Shown here: piece by piece, positions 1 to 5,108 of the stretch
Position numbering within the stretch: the first letter of the stretch is position 1
Layout of the letters: each line of letters begins with the position of its first letter
NCBI GenBank assembly: GCA_003660555.1
Contig: QMUK01000071.1
Span: forward strand, 1-5,918
From: Thermococci archaeon
GTDB taxonomy: Archaea; Hadarchaeota; B88-G9
Length of the DNA: 5,918 nt
Reading direction: 5' to 3'
Program-made: the position numbers and the translations under genes
The notes under the pieces: generated by a model
What the model was told of the DNA's origin: nothing
The model's input: the letters and a program-made list of their open reading frames with translations, nothing else
Databases searched by the model: none

Positions 1-10
1 GGGGAACTAT

Positions 11-862
11 GTGATTCCAGAGTCGTCTTGCGAGATGGAAATTCTCAGTGGAATACTAGAACTTCTAAGGAACAAATCAGAACCGAAACTCATGGAATTG
101 AGGGAGAGGGCAGAAGAATTATATTCAGAGACTGGAGAAACATTGGTGAAAAGTGAAGAGAAACTAAAACATAGTGAGACGAAAACTGAGGAACTGCTAA
201 ATTCTGGGATCAAAGATGAATGGCTAATAGAATATGGGTATGAGTGGATAGTCTTTGAAGAAGAAGGAAAAGGAGAGGTGTTCCGCAGCAGAAGGCCTGA
301 AGTAATACCCGGAGTGTTGATAAGTGAGGAGATAACCAGACCACCGAGAGGACAGCTCCTAGCACTGCTCATAGATGGAAGGAGAAAATACATTCTAGTA
401 AGGAACTACTCCCCCATAGACAAAGGAAGACTCTATGAAATACCCATGGTGAATGTACTCAGGAAATCAATGAATTGGACTAAGATGGATAGGAGTGTGG
501 TACTTTTAGATGAGACTAATGGGAGAAGAGCTGAAATATGCGAATTCGATGCAATAGGAAGTTTAAATAGAACCCTCTACGTTTTCGAAATAAAGAACAG
601 GGAAGTGAGGAAGTTCTCCAAGTTCTTAGACAAGGTCCTGAGATACGTAAAGTATTATCTCGCTTACTTGGAGTCTCTGAGAGTGAGAATAGATAGAGTA
701 GTCCCTCTGTTCTACGTGCGAGAGAGAATCAGAAATATAAATCAAAGAAAGAGAAACGTAATATACTTCGACGAAGTCAAAAAAGGGAGGAGAATCGAGG
801 CTCAGATAAGCTACTTAGTCAGGAGAGAGCTGATTCGTCCTCTTCCACGGAAACAGATGTAG
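11..862 (+). CDS. Coiled-coil protein with C-terminal PD-(D/E)XK-like nuclease domain
   Basis: I do not recognise a named family. Counting from the GTG at 11 it has 283 residues. Residues about 20-65 are rich in E, K and L with heptad-like spacing, suggesting a coiled coil. Residues 70-170 form a mixed, basic middle region. Residues 175-220 look like a PD-(D/E)XK nuclease core: CEFDAIG with Asp180, then a hydrophobic strand ending in Glu193-Ile-Lys195 (VFEIK), then a basic helix ending RYVKYY. This D-x12-ExK pattern resembles the catalytic core of NucS-like, Hjc-like and DUF234-type archaeal nucleases. If it is active it would cut DNA with a divalent metal, but the substrate is unknown. No signal peptide or membrane segment is seen. 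The frame is open to the left edge of the window, so the true start may lie upstream; ATG at 35 is another candidate. The gene converges on the copper-ATPase pseudogene, with 12 bases between the stops. An inactive or structural relative of the fold remains possible. Confidence 0.7.
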   Translation: MIPESSCEMEILSGILELLRNKSEPKLMELRERAEELYSETGETLVKSEEKLKHSETKTEELLNSGIKDEWLIEYGYEWIVFEEEGKGEVFRSRRPEVIPGVLISEEITRPPRGQLLALLIDGRRKYILVRNYSPIDKGRLYEIPMVNVLRKSMNWTKMDRSVVLLDETNGRRAEICEFDAIGSLNRTLYVFEIKNREVRKFSKFLDKVLRYVKYYLAYLESLRVRIDRVVPLFYVRERIRNINQRKRNVIYFDEVKKGRRIEAQISYLVRRELIRPLPRKQM

Positions 863-874
863 GAGACCCATTAA

Positions 875-1702
875 TTACTTCAGATACTTCTCTGGATTTT
901 TCTTGAACCCCTCCTCGCAGAACTTAGAGCAGAAGTTATCTCTTTGCCTTCATACTCCAACGAGCTATAGGCTTCTCTAGGATCTACTTCCATACCATAA
1001 AAACAGGGTCTTTCTTCCTCTCAACAACCAATTCAATCACCTCTTTACTATCTCCTTTCTCAGGGGTCTGACTATTAAGAGCCACTACCACGGTGCTCAG
1101 AGACATTATAAGCGCACCTATTGCTGGACTCAATAATATTCCGTGATTGTATAGCACTCCAGCCGCTAGAGGAATGGCTAGAGCGTTGTAACCGCTAGCC
1201 CAAAGCAGATTCTGTATCATCTTAGAGTAAACCCTCTTGGACACTTCTATAATACGGGACTCTTCCGGAGGTCATTCTTCACCAATATTACGTCAGCACT
1301 CTCTATGGCTAAATCGGTCCCTGCACCTATGGCCACTCCAAGATCGGCCTCGATTAAGGCTGGAGCATCGTTAATTCCGTCTCCTACCATGGCTACCTTA
1401 TTTCCACTTTCTCTTATTCTCCTTATTATCTCGGCTTTCTCCTCTGGTAAAACTCTGGAGAAGTACTTATCTATTCCCCAGCTCCCTACTAACTAATTCA
1501 ACAGCTTCGTCGTCATCTCCAGTGAGCATGTATACCTCTGTGCCCATCTCCTTGAGCTCTCTTATGCCCTCTCTTGATTCAGGCCTCACTTCGTCTCCAA
1601 GTATTATGGCTCCAGCTAAAGAGCCTCCTACTAAAACGAAGACCTTAGTTCCACCATTGATCTCAGGAGGATCTATCCCTAGATCCCTTAGCAAATTGAA
1701 AC
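875..1702 (-). pseudogene. Decayed CopB-type (P1B-3) copper/silver-translocating ATPase, C-terminal half with YHS domain
   Basis: This is the remnant of a heavy-metal P-type ATPase, an inner-membrane pump that exports Cu or Ag using ATP. Read from 1702 downward, the parts fall in several frames. First comes the end of the N domain and the start of the P domain, including VFVLVGG, GDEVRPES and MLTGD (about 1697-1477). Next is [10 protein letters not shown] and the GAGTD region (about 1473-1259). Then come the last two membrane helices, with GYN and MSLSTVVVALNS (MSLST near 1106-1092), which match the P1B-3 CopB signature. Last is a YHS metal-binding tail, GMEVDP...FCSKFC...NPEKYLK, ending at the TAA at 875-877. 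Frame breaks lie near 1474 (one extra base), 1257, 1000 and 944. The first YHS cysteine reads as Tyr. Everything upstream is missing: the N-terminal membrane helices, the CPx motif, the DKTGT phosphorylation site and most of the N domain. Homology fades at about 1700. It cannot make a working pump. Confidence 0.9.
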
Positions 1703-1762
1703 TACTCCAGAAGATACATTTGAAAGCGGAATTAGGAATTTCTTTGTTTTGATCCCACCAAT

Positions 1763-1768
1763 AAAAAA
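1763..1768 (-). terminator. T-run terminator after superoxide reductase
   Basis: Read on the minus strand, an uninterrupted run of six T lies 22 bases past the TAA stop of the superoxide reductase gene, in an A/T-rich stretch. Archaeal RNA polymerase commonly terminates at such runs without a hairpin. It would end the rubrerythrin-superoxide reductase transcript before the copper-ATPase remnant. Confidence 0.5.
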
Positions 1769-1790
1769 TTGTTGGGCATGTACAGAGAGA

Positions 1791-2165
1791 TTACTCGACT
1801 TCAACTCTCATTCTGTTCTCCCAGACCCCATGCAGATTGCAATAGGCTAGAGCATAGATGACTCCGCTTTTTCTTAGAGTCATCCTGAAGGTAACCTCTT
1901 GTTCTGAAATCTCTGGAGACAAATCAGCTCTAGCTACGAAGATTGGGTTAAAGTCTCTTCCATCTTCGCGGAAGTACACTTCTATCCATCTGAAGGAGTG
2001 TTGAACAGTGTTTGGGTGCTCCTCTATGTAAACTCTGACCTGGAAGGGCTCTCCAACTTTGACTTTTTCTGGAACCTCTATCTTCGGTGTATGAGTCTCT
2101 CTTTTAGATATGGCCACTTCTTCTTCCACTTCTGGAGTGTATATAATCTCACCGAATTTTTCCAA
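1791..2165 (-). CDS. Superoxide reductase, neelaredoxin type (1Fe-SOR), lacking the usual active-site lysine
   Basis: It reduces superoxide to hydrogen peroxide in the cytoplasm at a single non-haem iron, taking electrons usually from rubredoxin. At 124 residues it is the normal length for a one-iron SOR, and it lacks the N-terminal desulforedoxin domain of two-iron forms. The Fe(His)4Cys ligands are all visible: His25 in ETHTP, His50 and His56 in EHPNTVQH, Cys109 and His112 in YCNLHG. Glu23, the sixth ligand in the resting oxidised enzyme, is present. The next residue is Thr24, where most family members have the lysine that helps capture superoxide. Lys21 lies nearby. From memory, Ignicoccus hospitalis SOR has the same Glu23/Thr24 pair. 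The TTG start is chosen because a G-rich Shine-Dalgarno lies just upstream and because it gives this matching numbering. The gene follows rubrerythrin by 13 bases, so the two are probably co-transcribed, and the peroxide made here would be the substrate of that enzyme. Confidence 0.95.
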   Translation of the reverse strand: MEKFGEIIYTPEVEEEVAISKRETHTPKIEVPEKVKVGEPFQVRVYIEEHPNTVQHSFRWIEVYFREDGRDFNPIFVARADLSPEISEQEVTFRMTLRKSGVIYALAYCNLHGVWENRMRVEVE

Positions 2166-2169
2166 TTCT

Positions 2170-2177
2170 CTCCCCCC
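2170..2177 (-). promoter_or_regulatory. Ribosome binding site of the superoxide reductase gene
   Basis: Read on the minus strand, GGGGGGAG begins one base after the rubrerythrin stop and ends four bases before the TTG at 2165. It supports translation from a TTG start and independent initiation inside the two-gene operon. Confidence 0.55.
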
Positions 2178-2178
2178 A

Positions 2179-2691
2179 TTAGAATTCTACAAATTCTCCT
2201 TTAGGAGCCCCACATATGGGACAGTACTCAGGTGCCTCGTCCACTGAAGTATATCCGCAGACTGGACAAATACACACTTTCTCTATTTCCAGGTCCTTTC
2301 CCCTCTCAACAGATTCCTTTGCCTTTTTATACAGCGTAGCGTGAATCTTCTCTGCAGATAAAGCGTAATGTGTACTCCTTTCAGCCCCATCCTCTTTCTG
2401 GAACTTAGCTACCTCGTTATACACTGGATACATTTCCTCTGATTCGTAAGTTTCTCCTTCAATAGCAGTCTGAAGGTTATCTACGGTTTTCCCCATCTTC
2501 CCTAGAGAATCGTAGTGATTCCTAGCGTGTACTTGTTCCGCAAAAGCTATTGCCTTGAACAATTTAGCCACGTTTGGAAAACCCTCTTTTTCTGCAACTT
2601 CAGAGAATATCAGATACCTCATGTGGGCCATACTTTCACCACAATACGCATCTTCCAAGAACTTCCTACTCATTTTTCTCTCCACAGGCAA
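2179..2691 (-). CDS. Rubrerythrin
   Basis: Cytoplasmic non-haem diiron peroxidase that reduces hydrogen peroxide to water using electrons passed through its own rubredoxin-like centre. The four-helix ferritin-like domain covers residues about 8-128. Its diiron ligands are Glu19 (GES), Glu52 and His55 (EQVH), Glu80 and Glu83 (GETYE), and Glu114 and His117 (EKIH). The C-terminal rubredoxin domain (about 139-170) has the Fe(Cys)4 pairs Cys142/Cys145 (CPVCG) and Cys157/Cys160 (CPICG). It is 170 residues long from the TTG at 2691. An ATG at 2673 with GGAG just upstream would give 164. I keep the TTG because the six extra residues resemble the N-terminus I remember for Pyrococcus furiosus rubrerythrin, but the ATG is a real alternative. 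It is the first gene of an operon with superoxide reductase, 13 bases downstream, which makes its substrate. Confidence 0.96.
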   Translation of the reverse strand: MPVERKMSRKFLEDAYCGESMAHMRYLIFSEVAEKEGFPNVAKLFKAIAFAEQVHARNHYDSLGKMGKTVDNLQTAIEGETYESEEMYPVYNEVAKFQKEDGAERSTHYALSAEKIHATLYKKAKESVERGKDLEIEKVCICPVCGYTSVDEAPEYCPICGAPKGEFVEF

Positions 2692-2723
2692 GGGACCACC
2701 CTATTGCTGAAAGGAAACTAACG

Positions 2724-2730
2724 AAATAAG
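2724..2730 (-). promoter_or_regulatory. Possible TATA box for the rubrerythrin-superoxide reductase operon
   Basis: The minus strand reads CTTATTT here, centred about 36 bases before the TTG start of rubrerythrin. With the usual archaeal spacing of about 25 bases, transcription would begin near 2702, giving a very short leader. The match is modest and no regulator site is evident. The rest of the interval up to 2886 shows no recognisable gene. Confidence 0.35.
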
Positions 2731-2886
2731 TCTTGTCCCTCACATGTTACGAAAAGTGACACATTAGTTTGTGAATCGACCTCATCGTATGGGCAGTACA
2801 CCAGCCGAAGCTTCTGGGAATCAGAGACTTAGTTCCATGGGAAAAGCATCCTCAATAGCTCATACAAAACTAAGTTCTTGTCGCCG

Positions 2887-4512
2887 TTAGTAGAGTCTTT
2901 TCATTCCCTCGAAGAACACCCCCCAGAATGGATCTTTTTCTGGCATCTTTATCTCCGAGATCTTGCCGTTTAATCTTTTAATTATTTTCTTGTTTTTCTC
3001 TTCTGTTATTTTCCCTATCACGGATGCATTTATTCCCTCCTTCTTTAAATTTCGTATTATCTCGTCAGAGTACTCTTCCTCGGAAGTTATTATCAGCGAA
3101 CCCTCAGAGATGGCCTCTAATGGGTCAATTCCAAAGAAGTCGCATACTGCCCTTACTTCTTCTGGATAGATCATTTGTGATTCATCTACCTCGATGCCAA
3201 CACCACTAGCTTGAGATAGTTCGAAGAGTCCACCGATGACTCCTCCTTCAGTGGCATCGTGCATAGCAGTGACCCCGCCAGTTTCCATAGCAGTTAAGGC
3301 ATCCTTTACCACAGTCATTTGCTTACAGAGACTCTTTGCTCTCTCTACAGTTTTTTCGGGCAATTCTCTCAGCAACTCTTCCTCTCTTAGAACAGATAAA
3401 ATTCCCACAGCTTCTATTGCTGGTCCTTTCGTTAAAATCACATCGTTTCCAGGTTCGGCTCCTTCTGGTGTAACGTATTTCCCCTTCTCGGTTATCCCGA
3501 AAACAGTGACTCCTCCTATAGTAGGGGAAGCGAATCCAGGGTAATACCCAGTATGCCCTCCTATTATGGATATTCCAAGTTCAAGAGCGGCCTCGTGTAT
3601 TGAGTTCACAATCCTTTCGAACTCCTCCTTCTTAGTTTCGGGGGGCATTAGCAAAGTATAACACATGTATTCCGGCTTTACACCCATCACCGCGACATCA
3701 CTAGCTCCTATATGTACTGTGTACCACCCAAACATCTCTGGAGGTTGCTTGGGAATAGAGAATATCGGATCTTCAGCTATTGCTAGAACCTTCCCCCCTC
3801 CGAGGTCTATTATAGCACCATCTACTCCGGACTTCGGAGGGACTAATATCCTATCGTTCCATTTCCCTAGTCTCCTCAATACTATAGACTCAAAGGTATC
3901 TGGGTCTATCTTCCCAATTTTCTCTTCTCTAGACACGTAAAGTTCAGCTATCCTGCACGCCTCATCTACTACTTCTATCGGATCTTTTCCAACTATTACA
4001 GCCACATCTTCTTTCCCTACTGCTCCTGTTTCATAGAAAACCTTTGGAACACTTCCACCAGCAGCTCTTATTGCTTCAGAGACTTTCCATGGCATAGAAG
4101 CACCTTCTTCTTTTTTAAATTCTTCTGGCTCCCTGCTCCTATCTATTACACTGAACACCCATCCTCTAGAGTTACAATAATCTCTTAACCAATCCGCTAG
4201 GTGTTCATCAACTGAAAAGTTTATTCCAGACCTAATCGACGGATCTATCTTGTTTAATTCTACTATTAGTCTCGCCATGTGGCTGGAGGCTCCGAACTTG
4301 GGTCTGCCCACAGCGTATGGTTTTCCATTAACCACTGTTATTCTACCTTCCACGCCCAAGACGTCTTCTGGACCCTTGGGGTTTGGTTTGGAGTACACTA
4401 GATTGCTCCTTACCTCAGGAATGAGACGAGAGAATTCCCTGCAATTCTCTAGCTTTTCTATGGCAAGTATCATTTTCCCAAATAATTCAAGTTCCATTTC
4501 CATTTGGGCCAC
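2887..4512 (-). CDS. Fusion of ThiN-type thiamine-phosphate synthase domain with HypE-like AIR synthase-related domain
   Basis: Predicted cytoplasmic enzyme of 541 residues with two domains. Residues about 35-195 match ThiN, the archaeal domain that joins the pyrimidine and thiazole moieties into thiamine phosphate and, in other proteins, senses it. NLVYSKPNPK (37-46), GRI (56-58) and FGASSH (73-78) are visible. Arg57 and His78 are 21 residues apart, as are the two residues I recall as essential in Pyrobaculum ThiN (Arg320 and His341), so catalysis looks possible. Residues about 205-530 form a PurM/ThiL/HypE-type ATP-binding fold: DGAIID (231-236), SDVAVMG (271-277), GGHTG (318-322) and HDATEGG (418-424). 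This half resembles HypE more than ThiL, yet it lacks the C-terminal cysteine motif through which HypE makes the cyanide ligand, so it is not simply HypE. The substrate is unknown; a thiamine phosphate kinase role is an attractive guess. The GTG at 4512 is chosen because a near-perfect Shine-Dalgarno ends eight bases upstream; a GTG at 4524 would overlap that site. Confidence 0.88.
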   Translation of the reverse strand: MAQMEMELELFGKMILAIEKLENCREFSRLIPEVRSNLVYSKPNPKGPEDVLGVEGRITVVNGKPYAVGRPKFGASSHMARLIVELNKIDPSIRSGINFSVDEHLADWLRDYCNSRGWVFSVIDRSREPEEFKKEEGASMPWKVSEAIRAAGGSVPKVFYETGAVGKEDVAVIVGKDPIEVVDEACRIAELYVSREEKIGKIDPDTFESIVLRRLGKWNDRILVPPKSGVDGAIIDLGGGKVLAIAEDPIFSIPKQPPEMFGWYTVHIGASDVAVMGVKPEYMCYTLLMPPETKKEEFERIVNSIHEAALELGISIIGGHTGYYPGFASPTIGGVTVFGITEKGKYVTPEGAEPGNDVILTKGPAIEAVGILSVLREEELLRELPEKTVERAKSLCKQMTVVKDALTAMETGGVTAMHDATEGGVIGGLFELSQASGVGIEVDESQMIYPEEVRAVCDFFGIDPLEAISEGSLIITSEEEYSDEIIRNLKKEGINASVIGKITEEKNKKIIKRLNGKISEIKMPEKDPFWGVFFEGMKRLY

Positions 4513-4520
4513 CGTACTAC

Positions 4521-4528
4521 TCACCCCC
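4521..4528 (-). promoter_or_regulatory. Strong Shine-Dalgarno that sets the start of the ThiN fusion gene
   Basis: The minus strand reads GGGGGTGA, one base from the ideal complement of the archaeal 16S rRNA tail (GGAGGTGA). It ends eight bases before the GTG at 4512. The longer reading frame beginning with GTG at 4524 starts inside this element, which argues against that start. Confidence 0.7.
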
Positions 4529-4529
4529 T

Positions 4530-4567
4530 AGTAATCACTCAATTCAACACTATTTTTAGTGATTACT
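4530..4567. repeat. Perfect 10-bp inverted repeat framing the ThiN-fusion promoter
   Basis: AGTAATCACT at 4530-4539 is the exact reverse complement of AGTGATTACT at 4558-4567, with an 18-base spacer. On the minus strand the upstream arm touches the TATA-like box and the downstream arm sits at the predicted transcription start. The centres of the arms are 28 bases apart, close to three helical turns. This placement suggests an operator for a dimeric or tetrameric repressor. A stem in the transcript is less likely, because the upstream arm would not be transcribed. Confidence 0.7.
4551..4559 (-). promoter_or_regulatory. TATA-like box for the ThiN fusion gene
   Basis: The minus strand reads CTAAAAATA, centred about 43 bases before the GTG at 4512. 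A start site about 25 bases downstream falls near 4530, leaving a leader of about 18 bases that just contains the Shine-Dalgarno. The box lies between, and slightly overlaps, the arms of the inverted repeat. Confidence 0.55.
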
Positions 4568-4676
4568 GACCACTCCAGTTGGACCTTTACTCTCCTCCTT
4601 GGTTTTCACGAGGCTCGGGAAATTCCAGAATAACTCGTTTACGCCAAACACGCAAGGAAAAAACTCTATCATCTAA

Positions 4677-4698
4677 TTAGACAATCAAATGTGTCTAA
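4677..4698. repeat. Short inverted repeat, TTAGACA / TGTCTAA
   Basis: TTAGACA at 4677-4683 and TGTCTAA at 4692-4698 are exact reverse complements separated by eight bases. They lie 38-59 bases upstream of the ATG of the small broken gene at 4736, the position expected for a promoter or operator. Seven-base arms in A/T-rich DNA can arise by chance, so the function is uncertain. Confidence 0.35.
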
Positions 4699-4735
4699 AT
4701 TGACCGAGAGTCTGATCTGCATTAGGTGGTGACAG

Positions 4736-4996
4736 ATGCCAGAGTGTGTTAAGACGACATTTCAGGAGGGTATGAGCCAACTCCTCGGCCAAGAGGAACT
4801 AAAGCCATATTGAGGGAAGCAGCCCTTAATTCTGCAATGGAACTAGCCTCTGGGAGTAGAATCAATAATTGTAGAACTCAAGAGTTATGTTACTTCGGTT
4901 TCGGCCCATAGAGGCTGTTTCTCCGAGTCAGGAGAGGATATAAAAGTAAAATATCTATCCAGAGAAGAAGGAGCCTGCTTAGAGAAGTGGACTTAG
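4736..4996 (+). pseudogene. Small broken gene of unknown function, two compensating frameshifts
   Basis: An ATG at 4736 follows AGGTGGTGA (4724-4732), a good Shine-Dalgarno though only three bases away. The frame reads MPECVKTTFQEGMSQLLG... and stops at the TGA at 4811. If one base is restored near 4804, the text continues as ELKAILREAALNSAMELASG. If one extra base near 4855 is removed, it continues as GVESIIVELKSYVTSVSAH, RGCFSESGEDIKVKYL and REEGACLEKWT, ending at the TAG at 4994-4996. The second shift returns to the starting frame. Each piece reads like normal protein: charged and hydrophobic residues alternate, with AGA/AGG arginines and ATA isoleucines. The reconstructed product would have about 86 residues, with a helical first half, then a strand-rich part with two late cysteines. 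I do not recognise a family. It lies between the divergent ThiN fusion and larE genes. It could still be non-coding sequence that happens to read well. Confidence 0.45.
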
Positions 4997-5059
4997 ACAC
5001 TCCCTAAAGACCAATTCAAAGTTAGATTATTGAATGTAAATAATTGCGGAATGGTAAAA

Positions 5060-5069
5060 CATAAAAAAA
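5060..5069 (+). promoter_or_regulatory. TATA-like box for larE
   Basis: CATAAAAAAA lies about 45 bases before the TTG start at 5109, in a strongly A-rich tract. The usual archaeal spacing puts the transcription start near 5090, just before the Shine-Dalgarno at 5097-5101. Confidence 0.5.
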
Positions 5070-5096
5070 TAAGAGACACAAGGACTCAACAGTAAC

Positions 5097-5101
5097 AGGT
5101 G
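5097..5101 (+). promoter_or_regulatory. Shine-Dalgarno supporting the TTG start of larE
   Basis: AGGTG is followed by seven bases and then the TTG at 5109. The frame is closed upstream by the TAA at 5070-5072, and no ATG precedes the PP-loop motif in frame, so this site decides the start. Confidence 0.6.
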
Positions 5102-5108
5102 CTCCTCC

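Noticed and set aside
897-901. T-run just downstream of the first gene, considered as its terminator.
   Set aside because: It is only five T, and it corresponds to lysine codons of the YHS tail of the pseudogene, so its presence is explained by coding. It could still contribute to termination.
1305-1752. Plus-strand open frames at 1305-1496 and 1522-1752.
   Set aside because: They are antisense to readable copper-ATPase motifs and have the Ser/Pro/Leu-rich composition typical of shadow frames.
2789-2890. Plus-strand 33-codon frame beginning ATG at 2789, reading MGSTPAEASGNQ, considered as the tail of a transposase.
   Set aside because: The resemblance to transposase C-termini is vague. There is no upstream continuation, no Shine-Dalgarno and no terminal repeats, and it lies antisense to the ThiN fusion end.
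2887-4512. Annotating the fusion gene simply as hypE or thiL.
   Set aside because: The C-terminal cysteine motif of HypE is absent, the ThiL signature is not clearly met, and the N-terminal ThiN domain is not part of either.
4530-4567. Inverted repeat considered as an insertion-sequence terminal repeat, a riboswitch stem or a C/D box RNA.
   Set aside because: The 18-base spacer cannot hold an element. One arm lies upstream of the predicted transcript, and no C/D boxes or conserved riboswitch core are visible.
4568-4680. Minus-strand frame of about 30 codons ending near 4602, considered as another remnant gene.
   Set aside because: It is too short and basic, shows no recognisable motif and has no initiation signals.
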